Assembly: GCA_949825045.1 (NCBI GenBank)
Contig: OX463832.1
Span: 17,974,552-18,038,551 of the forward strand
Length of the DNA: 64,000 nucleotides
Source of the DNA: Argyresthia goedartella
Lineage: Eukaryota > Arthropoda > Insecta > Lepidoptera > Argyresthiidae
Direction: 5' to 3'
Part shown: piece by piece, positions 1 through 10,886 of the stretch
Position numbering within the stretch: the first letter of the stretch is position 1
Layout: every line of letters begins with the position of its first letter
Made by a program: the position numbers and the translations under genes
Notes under the pieces: generated by a model
The model's input: the letters and a program-made list of their open reading frames with translations, nothing else
What the model was told of the DNA's origin: nothing
Databases searched by the model: none

Positions 1-2
1 TC

Positions 3-254
3 GAGACTACTGGGGCTTGGGGGACACAAGGGAGAATATTAATTAAGGATCTGGGGCGCCGTCTAAGGGATAGAGGTTTAGACTACCGCTCCGGGACATT
101 TCTGATGCAAAGCATCTCCCTGGCGGTGCAGTATGCAGCGGGGATGTGCTGCAAGCGTCGTGGGAACCTTAGCCTCGGCAATGTCCCGGGGTGGTTTATT
201 CGCGTAGTTGTTTCTTTTGTGTTTTTATTTTATTTTTATCTAATATATGTATAA
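3..254 (+). pseudogene. C-terminal remnant of a LINE-type reverse transcriptase
   Basis: An open frame enters from the left edge and runs 83 codons to a TAA. It contains a TGAWG-like start, then LIKDLGRRL, then SGTFLMQSISLAVQ. This layout resembles the segment that closes many insect non-LTR reverse transcriptase ORFs, where a 'KELGxRL...FLxQRISLAVQ' pattern is common. No catalytic motif lies inside the window, so the name depends on this tail alone. The last 20 codons are hydrophobic and AT-rich and may be 3' UTR read-through. It could also be another multicopy insect ORF with the same tail. Confidence 0.4.
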
Positions 255-612
255 TAATTCGTAGTTAATGGATGAGTCATATGCTCAACCTAACAAGGTA
301 TCATGGGATATAACTATTTTGTAAATATTTTCTAATGTATGTTTGTGTCGATTTGACATTTGCTGTAATGTAGGATACCTCGTGTATCACAGACAGCGAC
401 GTTGATCTTTACTGGAAAACTTGCTGCCCTACTTTCTGAAAGCGTATATTACCTTTGCCCATTTCTTTTGCGCAGATGGGTCACAGTTGACAGATTGCCA
501 GTACAGTCAACTTAACGACGAAGGGAGTAGATATATGAAACGCACAACACGTTAATTACAAGCGGCTATTGCAACCAGTTGGCTGTGGCATGTATAATAA
601 GAGCACTCCTCA
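255..612. other. AT-rich non-coding stretch
   Basis: No reading frame, repeat arm or RNA signature is convincing here. It separates the LINE tail from the end of the zinc-finger ORF. Confidence 0.4.
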
Positions 613-1569
613 CTATGAAACAGCTTTCTCGCCATTGTGTGTTCTTCTGTGCCTGTTCAAACTACGTTTATTAGCAAACGATTTATGACACGTCTCACAC
701 TGATAGGGTTTCTCGCCAGTATGCTGTCGTCTGTGCGTGGTCAAAGTAACTAGTAGTGCAAAAGATTTAGCACACACCTCACACTGAAATGGTTTCTCGC
801 AAGTATGCACTGTTTTGTGCCGGACCATATTAGATTTATTGGCAAATGATATACGACACACCTCACACTGAAAGGGTTTCTCGCCAGTATGTGTTCTAAT
901 GTGTTTTTTCAAAGAGCTTTTAATAGCAAAATATTTATAACAAATCTCACACTGAAATGGTTTGTCACCTGTATGTGTTCCTAAGTGTTTAAGCATATGT
1001 GTTTTCTGTGAAAATAATTTACGACACATCTCACACTGAAATGGTTTCTCACCAGAATGTGTTCTTCTGTGCGTGACCATAGTACATTTATTAGCAAATG
1101 ATATATGACACACCTCGCACTGATAGGGTTTCTCGCCAGTATGTGTTCTAATGTGTATTTTTAAAGAGCTTTTAACAGCAAAATATTTATGACACACATT
1201 ACACTGAAATGGTTTCTCGCCAGTATGTGTTCTAATGTGTTCTCTCAAATGCGATTTCCGTGAAAATGATTTAAAACACACCTCACACTGAAAGCTAGCT
1301 GTGTTTAAAGTTTTGACATATTGTTTAACTGGTTCTCCCGTTTGTGCGTCGGTTTCCTCTAATAACTCATCATTTATATCACGACCTCGATAACTACGCA
1401 TTGGAGGCGATTCATCAAGATCCTCTTTGACACAGTCGATGATTTTAGCGACAGTTTGTCGCAGATTAGAGCGTATCTCGATGTTAGTTTCCGAAGCCTC
1501 TGCATCTGGAAAAGGTACATTGAATTGTATTGTAGTGTGTGAGATAGGAAGTTTGCAGCTTACATACAA
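613..1569 (-). CDS. C2H2 zinc-finger protein, eight tandem fingers
   Basis: The frame encodes 318 residues. Residues 1-90 are acidic and low in structure. From about residue 92 there are eight consecutive C2H2 fingers of the form FQCxVC(x12)HxRTH, joined by consensus TGEKP linkers (one is TGDKP, one SGEKP, one TCEKP). Each finger keeps both cysteines and both histidines. The family binds DNA sequence-specifically in the nucleus, usually as a transcription regulator. The first ATG lies just inside the upstream MITE-like palindrome's edge, and a CCTTTTCCAG stretch near 1505-1514 would make a good splice acceptor, so this may be a terminal exon rather than a complete gene. It has the same strand as the ZAD exons at 10.6-16.9 kb; a ZAD N-terminus plus a C2H2 array is the standard insect arrangement. 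That link is inference. Confidence 0.85.
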   Translation of the reverse strand: MYVSCKLPISHTTIQFNVPFPDAEASETNIEIRSNLRQTVAKIIDCVKEDLDESPPMRSYRGRDINDELLEETDAQTGEPVKQYVKTLNTASFQCEVCFKSFSRKSHLREHIRTHTGEKPFQCNVCHKYFAVKSSLKIHIRTHTGEKPYQCEVCHISFANKCTMVTHRRTHSGEKPFQCEMCRKLFSQKTHMLKHLGTHTGDKPFQCEICYKYFAIKSSLKKHIRTHTGEKPFQCEVCRISFANKSNMVRHKTVHTCEKPFQCEVCAKSFALLVTLTTHRRQHTGEKPYQCETCHKSFANKRSLNRHRRTHNGEKAVS

Positions 1570-1590
1570 ACCTTATAAGTTAATTATTCT

Positions 1591-1706
1591 GGTGGGTTAC
1601 TACCAAATTTTATGAGCAGCTGCCCCGCTTTTTCCTACTATTCTTAGTACGGAAAAGCAGCGCGGTTCAGTTTAGGTCCTGCTGTAAGAGTTGGTAGTAA
1701 CCCACC
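1591..1706. repeat. 116-bp palindromic MITE-like element
   Basis: The outer 16 bases, GGTGGGTTACTACCAA, recur as a perfect reverse complement at 1691-1706. The interior is also partly self-complementary around GCTTTTTCC / GGAAAAGC. No transposase frame fits inside. It sits immediately upstream of the zinc-finger ORF. Confidence 0.7.
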
Positions 1707-2154
1707 TGGTTAAGCGTTCACAAACTAAATAAATAAGAATCAAAAAACACTCTAAGAATGCAGCACAAGACTGCCTAGAAAGGACTTCCTAGGAAGTGGG
1801 ATGCGCATCGCATTATCTATTCTATTTTGGAAAAAAAACAATTTTTGCATGAAAAATTGATACAATTTATTAATTTAGTTGTAGCATATTATAATAAATT
1901 CAATGAGAGTCTAGAATTTGATTTTATTAAAGGACAGTTGAAATGTAGTGTGGGCAGATTTATGTTACTTAGGTTAGGAATTGAGTTGAAGCAGTCGCAA
2001 CAAATCACTCGAAACGATCGGACGTTTTCTCATTTTGCCTCCCGACTTCACACGCCCCTCAACATGTTGACCTTGATAGCATGGTGCGTCGCGGCAGCGT
2101 TTTCAACAGTTTTGCGCAACACTCCTTTTAATTATTAGCGGTGTGACTCTCGTG
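1707..2154. other. Stretch with one weak open frame
   Basis: A 103-codon plus-strand frame (1827-2138) with a hydrophobic end is present. I recognise no domain and do not call it a gene. Confidence 0.3.
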
Positions 2155-2598
2155 AAGACAGTATTATATAACCTTAACAAAACTAAGTGATAGTTTAATT
2201 GAAACAGGTGGACTATTAAAAAATTTAGTGAACTTAAAATACTTGGCGATTCACCACGATACGATGGGAAAAACATATTCCGACCAAGAGAAAAAGAAGT
2301 AATAATTACCCAAAATGCCACTGGATCGAACGAAGGTCAAGAGATAAGCGAATTAACGGAGCACCTACGCATCAACAACATGTTGGTGTCGACTATTTTG
2401 GCCACCACAGCAATTATTATATTTGTAATTGCATTTCACAAGTACAAAAATGCCATAAAATGTGGTTTCAAAAGGAGATACGTAGCGACATCGCAAGGCG
2501 GATTCCAGTGAGGCTTTCGGGGCGCAAACGCAAGCAACCAGGCGAGGACGACGTCGAGATGACCGATGTTGGAGAAGATCAGTGAACTACGGTATCGA
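2155..2598 (+). pseudogene. Broken small membrane-protein ORF, probably mobile-element derived
   Basis: One frame stays open for 119 codons to a TGA at 2509-2511. It carries an Asn-rich segment (ITQNATGSNEG) followed by one strongly hydrophobic membrane-type stretch (LATTAIIIFVIAF). A second frame continues past that stop with a basic, acidic-ended tail that finishes at 2586. The composition suggests a single-pass protein with a cytoplasmic basic tail, now frameshifted. Such small ORFs occur near the 3' ends of some insect retroelements, but I cannot name the family. There is no good start codon for the open frame, so it is read as a relic. Confidence 0.3.
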
Positions 2599-2729
2599 AG
2601 GAAAGTGCGTGGAAATGCGTAAAGTAAAATTTTAATTAAAATTTTAGTTATAAAGTTATATGGAAATATAGCTTAATGATGTTTTAAGTAAATTGATACA
2701 AATACAAGTTTATTTAAGTAAATGACTTG

Positions 2730-2776
2730 AATAAAAATGAAACTAGACGTTGACAACGTCTAGTTTCATTTTTATT
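2730..2776. repeat. Perfect 23-bp inverted repeat with one-base spacer
   Basis: The left arm 2730-2752 and right arm 2754-2776 are exact reverse complements, ending in AATAAAAATG and CATTTTTATT. It lies just downstream of the broken membrane ORF, so it could be a terminator-like hairpin, a small MITE or a fold-back duplication. Confidence 0.9.
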
Positions 2777-3339
2777 GTTATAAATGTCGGGATGGTGAGG
2801 CAAAAGAGAGATATATATATATATATATATATACTGCTTATTTACATTATTTAGAGAATATAAAATGAAGTTGTAGTACTTTTGAAGTGTCGGAAGATTT
2901 TTCGGAATATATTTTCGATGTGTTACGCGAAAAAATAAATAAAGTCTAAAATAAAATCAGTGCCTCCTGTAAAAAAGGGTTTAGTTCAAAAACGGCACTT
3001 GTTAGAAGAGGAAAAATTAAAACTTTTATTTTTTAAACGACGTCATTTGAAAGCAACTATTATATTTACGAATACCGTTCATAAGCCGGTCATGTTCTGG
3101 GTGTATGTATATTCATTATCAAGCTGTAGAGAGGCTCGGGGAGCTGTATATAAGGCGGGAGCTGCACCTTAGCAGCCATACAGCACATGCCGGGTGCCCC
3201 GCCCCCCATTCCACTTGAGAGCATTGCACCAACAGCACTTGTTGCTCATGGAGGCCACGGTGCTGTCGATTTCTTATTCTGTATCGATATCATATGCTAA
3301 GCAGGAGTGAGCCTTGGCTTTCCAGGCACGTCCTTTCCT
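2777..3339. other. TA microsatellite and TATA-containing promoter-like stretch
   Basis: A (TA)n run lies near 2811-2833. A TATATAAG box occurs at about 3147 in a more GC-rich context, which would fit a promoter or LTR, but no matching second LTR was found. A short frame at 2960-3172 has no ATG start and no recognisable domain. Confidence 0.3.
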
Positions 3340-3829
3340 TTATACTCGAGGATTATTTTGCCCATATCGAGTTTGTGACGCCCTATGCACTTCAGGGTGA
3401 GCTCGCTGGTACCTAGCTACAGCTTCTCTATTTATATCAGGGTGAGTCTGACGGTACCTAGCTACAGCTTCTCTAGTCAAATCAGGCAGCACGGTGTATT
3501 GCTGGGCTTTTGCACAGTTTTTGCCCTGCCGCTTAAAGGTTACATAAACTACCATAAATAAAAGGGCGTGACATGCCATTGCAGTATTCAGTAGCACTGG
3601 AGTTATTATCCCCGTTACAATCGTGGGACATAATGGCAAACTCTTCCCAGTTAGCCACCACATGGTCAACGATTTGCTCACGCACCTCCCTGGCCATCAC
3701 CTGTGTGTCATACAATAGATAGGAGATAGACCGAAACAGAGAGGCTCCGTCTCCAATTATGGGAACTACGGTGTGAGGCGCCATAGTCCCATCAATGTTC
3801 AAAGAATTAACAGTCATAGGGATAGACAA
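3340..3829 (-). pseudogene. OTU-type cysteine protease fragment with a repeat tail
   Basis: The upstream frame (3829-3533) contains IIGDGASLFRSISYLLYDTQ and EVREQIVDHVVANWEEF, matching the start of an OTU deubiquitinase-like fold. The usual DG(N/S)C motif reads DGAS, so the catalytic cysteine is replaced by serine. A frameshift leads into a second frame (to 3340) with tandem NREAVARYQ-type units ending in HPEV or HPDI. OTU modules followed by such repeats are carried by insect mobile elements; Helitron-like elements are one possibility. The catalytic histidine region is missing. It is best read as a dead transposon fragment. Confidence 0.6.
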
Positions 3830-4590
3830 AGCAAGTTAAATTATATTTTAAAATAATCCGGAGTACAGAAAAGATTTCCGCTGAAACTTTATAACGATGA
3901 AATTAAAATATCAACTTACAAAAGATCGGAATAGGTAACAACTTAGTATTGCACAAATAAATACAATTAAATTGTTTCGTAAACGCTCGCAGTGATCGTA
4001 AACGACGTGTTATCGAGACAAATGTTGCATCTGTATGCAGCCTGCCTTCTCTCGCTGCTTATATATTTTTACGTTTTTACGTTTCTATGAAACTCTGCAT
4101 TAGATATAAGTTAGTTTGTAAGAAATTGCAGTGCCCTTACAGGGTTCATTGTCGGGACCTCCTAACTTTAAGAACTGTAAAACCTCAATGTTGCAATAAA
4201 TAATTTGGAATTTGGAATATACTCTCCGGGGAGCGGCACGCGCGTATCATATCCTTTTTGGATGATTTGATATATGAAAACACATTAATATGTACACATT
4301 AAAGAACAATCAATTATAAATTCCCTAGCCCGAGGGAATAATAAAAAAAATCTTAAACTGAACAACAGAACAAAAGCAAAGCTGTATTATTTTAAAGCAA
4401 AACAAAATTTGCTAAATCCTCATAAAAAACTCCAACCCTATTTTTGACATTAGAGGATCATTTTCTATGTAGGCTGTAACCAATAGGCCAAATACCATAC
4501 AAACTTTCTACATCCTTATTACCATAGGTGGAATTTTTAAAAATCCTTCCTTAGTGGATGCCTACACTATGCAAGGTATATACAGGGTTA
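3830..4590. other. Non-coding stretch ending in a dispersed repeat
   Basis: About 4350-4580 resembles 9540-9640: both carry a GTGGAATTTTT(A/G)AAAATCC block followed by a 'cctta...tctacat' tail. It appears to be part of a dispersed element. The mariner element is inserted directly after it. No gene was seen. Confidence 0.4.
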
Positions 4591-5020
4591 CAGGAAAAGT
4601 CGACCTAGATCCGTTAAGGGCGTGTAGTACACATAATTTCTAAATGATTTCACTATGGAACCCCCCATCCTAAACTTAACCATTTTCGAGATATTCGAGA
4701 TTTTTTTTTTTAAGAATATGCCCAATTTTTCGGCTAATGAATTGAATATTTTGTTTATTTTTGACTCTAATGATTATTTTTTTGGTTTTTTACATGAAGA
4801 ATGAGATGCTTAATGACCTCAATGACTAAAATTGCACGTAAGTTAACTAAATAGGTCATTGTAGACGATCGAAACTTAAGAAAATAAGTACAAATTATAA
4901 AAAAAAAAAAAACTTTTCTGGATATCTCAAAAAATATTATAGCATTTGCTCTGCAGATGTGCTTAAAAACATCTACATTTTATCAGCTATCCAACGAGGT
5001 ATAGCACTCTAGGGTATTTA
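4591..5020 (+). repeat. Left long terminal inverted repeat of mariner copy 1
   Basis: It pairs with 6962-7391 over about 430 bp with scattered mismatches. It includes the conserved outer block GTCGACCTAGATCCGTTAAG and ends inward near ATCAGCTATCCAACGAGGTA. Confidence 0.85.
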
Positions 5021-5275
5021 TTAACCTCAAAGGTGAAACTTAGTTTCTAAGGCTACATGGCAGTCAGAATAAATAGCGCTTATTTAATCTAATTAATTTG
5101 ACTTAAGTTTAGCATCATCATTTCAGCCTACTGGCTTCCATTACTGAACATAGGCCTCCCTCGGCTAGGTACAACCTTCACCATCCATCGATGTCCCGCT
5201 ACTCTGACCTAGAGATCATTCAGTTTTTATAGCATTTTTTTTTTGTTCAGATCGTCGATCGTACAAATAATGACC

Positions 5276-5403
5276 GTACGCCAACTATTACTTGAGCGTA
5301 AGTGACTAGTTACTGGCTTTTGTTTGGAAAATAGCGTAATCGGTGCGTTGTTAACGCTAGTTCGCATACAAAGTCACTCACGCTCAACTCATAGTTGGCG
5401 TAC
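5276..5403. repeat. MITE-like palindrome nested in the mariner
   Basis: 32-bp arms at 5276-5307 and 5372-5403 begin and end with GTACGCCAACTAT and match at about 28 of 32 positions. Outer flanks (GATCGTCG) are shared too. No coding sequence is inside. Confidence 0.7.
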
Positions 5404-5489
5404 AGATCGTCGGTGATTGTAGTAAGCTAAATGAGACAATAAATCAGTTCAAAATAACATTTATTCACCTAATGTTTTTAAATAACATT

Positions 5490-6581
5490 TTATAGTTCAT
5501 GTTCTACGTGTCCACCTCTATTTCGCACACATTTTCTCATTCTTTCACGTAGTCCACTTTTCACTACACCAGTGGTTAATGTTCTTCTTATGTCGTTAGC
5601 AGCATTAATTATCCTTTCTTTGAGAACTTCCACTGACGATATGGGGTTGGGCTCACTGTAAACGAGGCTCTTCATGTACCCCCATACATAAAAATCCATG
5701 GGAGTCAGGTCGGGACTTCTTGCTGGCCAGGGTAAAGGCCCACCTCGTCCAATCCATTTGTTAGGATAGTTAGTGTCCAACCATTCCCTAACGCTTCTTC
5801 TGAAATGAGCAGGGCAGCCATCACGTTGAAACTATATGTCCCGCAGTAATTGTAATGGGAGATCATCTAGTAGGTCACCTAAGTCACCTCTGAAGAAATT
5901 TTCATAAGTTTCACCATTGAGATTGTCTGGAAGAAAGTAAGGCCCAATCAAATGGTTGGAAATGATGCCCATCCACACATTTACACTAAATCGTCGTTGT
6001 GACCCCTTTACTCTTTTCTTATTTGGATTGCCTAGTTCTTTAGGAGCCCAAAAGTGTGCGTTATGATAATTAGTAATACCGTCCTTATCGAATTTGGATT
6101 CATCTGTCCACAATATTAATTTTAGGAAATTCGGGTCCTCGATATCTGCATTGAGCATAAATCTGCAGAAGTCCATACGTCTCGCGGGATCTCCTTCTTC
6201 AATTTCATGTACCGGCGTGTAGTGGTATGGATACAGGCCTGCCGTATGAACCGTAAACCACACTTTTCACTGAGTTAGGCCCAGTTCACGGGCAACAATA
6301 TTGGTCGAAGTGGTTGGGTCTCTTCTGAACCGTTCTACGATTTCGTTGTCTTGTTCCTCGTCGTCATCAATGACACGTGGTCTTCCTAAGTCCGTACGTC
6401 GTCGCGAAACAGAGCCAGTTTCACGAAGTCTTCGGTAAACTCCGTCGAAAACGCTCACATCAGGTACTCGACGGTCGGGATAGCGTCGTATGTACTCAGT
6501 CCGAGCTCGTGCGGACACGCAATTGCAGTATCCGTAGCAGATAAGCATATCCGCATATTATTCGTTCGAGTATGTTGCCAT
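5490..6581 (-). pseudogene. Mariner-type transposase, decayed
   Basis: Starting from ATG at 6581, the frames encode an N-terminal helix-turn-helix region (YADMLICYGYCN, then RRYPDRRVP), a linker, and a DDE/D catalytic core. Catalytic blocks are LWTDESKF (first Asp), FQRDGCPAHF (second Asp) and RSPDLTPMDFYVWG (third acidic residue), with 36 residues between the second and third Asp. The C-terminus ends RNRGGHVEHEL. The enzyme would cut and rejoin DNA at the TIRs. It is broken by an early in-frame TAA (a glutamate codon in copy 2), a frame change near 6265, and a stop just before the FQRDG block near 5832. Family membership is clear; the exact clade is not. Confidence 0.9.
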
Positions 6582-6961
6582 TTTCAACAGTCCAGTATCA
6601 CAAGCACAAATCAGAGGCCAGTAAACAAGAACAGTAGTCACAGTTAGAAAAATCAGTCCAGAAACAAAGCCAAGTCGGGTGGGAATCCGAAAGCACAATA
6701 ATTCGCATCTACCATGAACGAATCGCATGAGCAGACTAAAATGGATGGCAAGCAAACAAACAACCAAATACAAAACAATGGGCATGTTGTATCCCCAAAC
6801 TTGTTTTTGCACATTATTTTTCTCACTCTCACCTGCATAAATCGTAAGTTGTCTCGCTCACACGCACCGGATTAACTTGAAGGACAATAGGCGAGGGACC
6901 CGTTAGACCTACTACCTGAACCTTTTCAACTATGTTTTTTTCTATGAGTTTGAATACAACC

Positions 6962-7391
6962 CTAGGTTGTTATACCTCGTTGGATAGCTGATAAAATGTA
7001 GATGATTTTAAGCACATCTGCAGAGCAAGTGCCATAATATTTTTTTGAGATATCCAGAAAAGTTTTTTTTTTTTATAATTTGTACTTATTCTCTTAAGTT
7101 TCGATCGTCTACAATGACCTATTTAGTTAACTTACGTGCAATTTTAGTCATTGAGGTCATTAAGCATCTCATTCTTCATGTAAAAAACCAAAAAAATAAT
7201 CATTAGAGTCAAAAAAAATCAAAATATTCAATTCATTAGCCGAAAAATTGGGCATTTTCATAAAAAAAATTAAATCTCGAATATCTCGAAAATGGTTAAG
7301 TTTAGGATGGGGGGTTCCATAGTAAAATCATTTAGAAATTATGTGTACTAGTTACTACACGCCCTTAACGGATCTAGGTCGACTTTTCCTG
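6962..7391 (-). repeat. Right long terminal inverted repeat of mariner copy 1
   Basis: Reverse-complement partner of 4591-5020. It ends GGTCGACTTTTCCTG followed by the TA target site. Confidence 0.85.
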
Positions 7392-7399
7392 TAACTTTT

Positions 7400-9378
7400 T
7401 TTTTTCTTTGAGACTTTGTATACACAACTTCACCCCCTTTTTCACCCTTTTGAGGGTGGAACTTTCAAAGGCACTGGGACACTACTCAGTTATATTCAAC
7501 CTTCAGATTTAACTTATCAGAGCCCACCAAAAGATGATTATATAGAGTCTTCAGCCTGCAGTCCCCTTTCGACTATAACTTTTGAAGAGTCTATAGTACG
7601 AGATAAACTTAGGAAATTAGACCCTAACAAGGGCCCAGGCTCCGACAATATTCCACCTTTGTTTGTAAAGCGTTGCGCTGATGTCCTTTCATGGCCTCTA
7701 ACCTTAATATATAGCCATTCGTTGAGGTCAGGTGTTTTTCCCGCTCGGTGGAAAATGGGAAAGATCGCACCCATACCTAAGGATGGTATCAGCAAAGATG
7801 TATGTAAATACATACCTATCACTAAACTTCCTACCTTTGCAAAGATATTCGAGTTTATAATATACCCAAGTCTAAATTTTCATGTCTTCCCTCAGCTCTC
7901 TAATAGACAGCACGGCTTTGTTCAAGGCAGGTCAACCAACTCTAATCTTGTCGCATTCGCAGATCGACTGGCTGAGTTTGTGGACAAACGTGAACAAGTG
8001 GATGCTGTATATACAGATTTCAGCAACGCATTTGATAAGGTAGACTTTGATATCTTAGTACACAAACTCAAACGTTACGGCGTGCTTAACCCTATGTTGG
8101 ACTGGATACAATCTTACTTGACAGAACGAAAATCATATGTGGTAGTCAATGGCACACAATCGGAACCTTTCAGCGTAACGTCAGGCATCCCACAGGGGTC
8201 CCATCTGGGTCCCCTGTTGTTTATAATATTTATAAACGATATTGTAGATTGTTTCCAACACGCTGAACCATACATGTTTGCCGACGACCTAAAACTACTC
8301 AAAGTCGTCACTAACGATTTGGATGCACATGATCTACAACAAGATCTTAGCAAACTATACCAATGGTGTGTTCTTAATGGGATGGAGCTTAATCCGAGTA
8401 AGTGCCACCATGTGTCCTTCACACGTAATACCAAAGTCATTTCGACTCAATACAATATTGACGGCACAAAACTATAACAGGTTAACATCATTCGAGACCT
8501 TGGTATCCTGGTTGACAGCCAACTTAGTTTTACTCCTCACATCTAGTATAACAACGAAGGCATCTAAAATACTAGGTTTCCTCATAAGAGCTTCCAAACC
8601 TTTTAGAGATGCCAAAACGAAGATATTGCTTTTTAACACGCTAGTTCGATCTGTTCTGGAGTACTGCTCACAGGCATGGAGCCCATTCTATCAGGTTCAC
8701 AAGGATACAATAGAAAGAGCTCAAAAAAGATTTGTATGGTATCTTGCACACACTACCTATAAGGATCTCCAACTTCGCTCATATAAGGAAAGATTAGCAC
8801 ACTTCCAAATGACATCTCTTGCTGTCAGAAGGCAAATACTAGACATGACATTCATGTACAAGGTGCTTAACGGCAAAATAAAGTGTCCACAATTGTTCCA
8901 CTCCTTCAGCATAAACGTTCCAAACAGGCTCCCACGACTTGGTACCTACAAACTCCTCAGAGAGCGTCCTTGGAAAACTAACCTCGGTCTCAATGCCCCC
9001 ATCACCAGAATGACACGCCTTTACAACACTATGCACAAGAACACAGAATTGGATATAGACGTATTCAACGACAGACTTGGCTCGTTTAGATCCAAGGTCG
9101 AGTCTCATTTATCCCACGTACCCCAATAATTTATTATAATTAAAATAGTAATAGTAATAATAATAATAGTAATTAAATAATAACAATTGTAAATAAATTA
9201 TATCTTACTTACAATAATAGCTGTAATAATACCAAATAATACCAAATGTCGAATTTGCATGTTGTGTTTACCTTTAAGTAGATGAACATCTAGCACTAAT
9301 GTAATAATTAATATATATGAATGTCTTATTGTATCATCTGTTGGTGAATCTTAAACAATAAAATAAAATAAAATAAAT
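7400..9378 (+). mobile_element. 5'-truncated Jockey/CR1-group LINE
   Basis: It starts inside the reverse transcriptase ORF, directly beside the mariner, and runs through a 3' UTR to an (AAATA)n tail at about 9357-9378. 5' truncation with a short-unit tail is typical of target-primed reverse transcription. Confidence 0.8.
7416..9129 (+). pseudogene. Non-LTR reverse transcriptase, frameshifted
   Basis: The first frame (to 8477) holds RT blocks in order: KLRKLDPNKGPGSDNIPP, PIPKDG, a finger block with HGFVQGRSTNSN, AVYTDFSNAFDKVD, GIPQGSHLGPLLFIIFIND and the active site YMFADDLKLL. Both catalytic Asp residues are intact. A frameshift near 8470-8480 moves the C-terminal domain into the next frame (to 9129), with RSVLEYCSQAWSPFY and an RLPRLGTYK region. 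No endonuclease or gag is left. This is the polymerase of a LINE, cytoplasmic when active, now dead by truncation and frameshift. Jockey and CR1 clades share these features and I cannot separate them. Confidence 0.9.
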
Positions 9379-10130
9379 TAACACAAAATTTTAAGATCCT
9401 AACTCAAAACTGACGGACTTTCATAAAACTTGCAACCCCTATCTTACGCCCTTAGGGGTAGAATAAAAAAAACGCTGAGACATGTGTTCATTAATTTTCA
9501 ATCGCCAGGCTAAACACAAAATTTGATGATGCTAACTTCAAAACTAAGGGACTTTTATACAAACTTTACCCCCATTTTACCTCCTTAGGGGTGGAATTTT
9601 TGAAAATCCGCCCTTATTCCTTCTTGTCTACATTATAAATGGAACCTCAATGCGACATTTTTAGCTTTCTAGGTTGCAGGGTTTGGGCTGAGTCAGAGAG
9701 TCAGTCAGGCCTTCTCTTTTTATATATACAGATTTAATACTTTATTATTAAAAAGTAAAAAGGCATACTCGTTCAAGAGACTGTTTTTTTCGTTTTCCGT
9801 GTACAATTGTATGGAACCCTTTATGTGCGGGTCCGACGTCCTTCTCGCACTCGACTAGTTAACAAAGAAATATCTCATGCCGATCCCATATTTGTATCAA
9901 ATATTTAGGAACTACACTAGTTATGCTTTTTGATTGGTGATTAACTGCAAAAATTGCTTAATATAACTACTATTACCATATAAGTACCTGCAACAATGCC
10001 TTTTGGTGATTTATAAAATCCACGAAGGAGTTAAGATACCGTTATGTCCTTTTGATATGTTCCGCATAAATAATTACAAAATTAAAAGCCACCTTCAAAG
10101 CAACACCATCACCCCCGGGCTTATATACAA
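9379..10130. other. Dispersed lepidopteran-type repeats
   Basis: Between about 9380 and 9730 two related blocks with 'cccttaggggt(a/g)gaat' appear, ending in a 'gagtcagagagtcagtcagg' motif and TATATATACAG. Around 9795-9860 lies 'tatggaaccctttatgtgcgggtccgac', resembling the far end of the repeat at 52339-52975. No gene was seen. Confidence 0.5.
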
Positions 10131-10391
10131 GTGTCACCAAGCCCTGTCAGAGGTCTGATACCTTCTGAAGCTAAAGAGGTCACAGCTCCGCTTGGTAACC
10201 GGAGTGATGACTGGACACGCTTTGCTAAACAAACACTTACACGCTCTAGGTGTTACAGACAGCCCACAGTGCACAGCCTGCATGGAGGTCGGGGAGACAG
10301 CCACCCACGTCCTGCTAGACTGTTCCAAGGTCTGCTAGGCTTCCATGAAGAGCTGCTAGGCTTCCTAAAGGAGCTGGGTTGGCAGGAGTAG
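10131..10391 (+). pseudogene. C-terminal end of a LINE ORF2 (RNase H and zinc-knuckle tail)
   Basis: From about 10170 a frame reads RSQLRLVTGVMTGHALL, then CTACMEVGETATHVLLDC. The pattern 'LLTGH...H...CxxC...ET..HVLxxC' closes the ORF2 of R1/Jockey-type LINEs. Only about 55 codons remain before stops, so it is a short relic. Confidence 0.7.
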
Positions 10392-10556
10392 TGCCCCCAA
10401 TCTATATCACAAATAGGCGCAAATTGAAGTCGTAGAGTTGCGGAAAATCGGCCCGCGATGACATTCGCGATGGAACATTCATTTAATACTATTTGATAAA
10501 CCAGAGTTATTCTTGGTTCCAAAAACAAAAATATGACATGTATTTTGTGTGTTTAC

Positions 10557-10739
10557 CCATCTCGAGGTCGCCCTCCTCCTTGACCGGCATCAACAGTCCA
10601 CCCCATCATCAGCATTATCAAGGTCAGCTGTCATCACTGGCAGCTCATCATCTCTTGGAGAAATGTCGACAGAGTGAGTGAAGCAAGTCTGCAGCCGGCC
10701 GGGGCGACACACTGAACTCTGTAGCAGCTCGTTGAGATC
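10557..10739 (-). CDS. Probable third exon of the ZAD zinc-finger gene
   Basis: On the minus strand an acceptor (TTTATGGACAG) precedes GATCTCAACGAGCTGCTACAG, and a GTAAAC donor follows at 10556. The exon is 183 bp, so it starts and ends in phase 0, which matches the end of exon 2 at 15964. It reads DLNELLQSSVCRPGRLQTCF and then an acidic DDELPVMTADLDNADDG segment, the kind of linker seen between a ZAD and its fingers. An in-frame TGA follows DDGVDC; the next frame would continue MPVKEEGDLEM to the same donor. The exon therefore either ends earlier, carries a base error, or is damaged. Confidence 0.45.
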
Positions 10740-10874
10740 CTGTCCATAAAACATATGTCGAACATAATGACAATTTTACACAACTATTTTGAAGAACTAT
10801 TTTGCAAGTCTATATAATTAAACTGATACACCCAAGAAACCAACAGCCCAATGGTGCCCGTTCATATAACTCCG

Positions 10875-10886
10875 TCAATGCATTCA
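10875..10886. repeat. Left target-site duplication of the CR1-like LINE
   Basis: TCAATGCATTCA here is repeated at 15262-15273, on the far side of the LINE. Confidence 0.6.

Larger units (their letters stand above)
4591..7391 (-). mobile_element. Long-TIR mariner/Tc1-superfamily transposon, copy 1
   Basis: The element runs from a 5' CAGG to a terminal CCTG, flanked on both sides by TA (4589-4590 and 7392-7393), the classic Tc1/mariner target duplication. Its ends are inverted repeats of about 430 bp, far longer than most mariners. One decayed transposase gene is on the minus strand. A smaller palindrome (5276-5403) has inserted inside, and a short 'catcatcatttcagcctactgg' patch near 5115 looks like a common lepidopteran repeat. 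Confidence 0.85.

Noticed and set aside
2960..3172. 70-codon plus-strand frame near a TATA box
   Set aside because: It lacks an ATG, shows no domain, and no second LTR was found to support a retroelement promoter.
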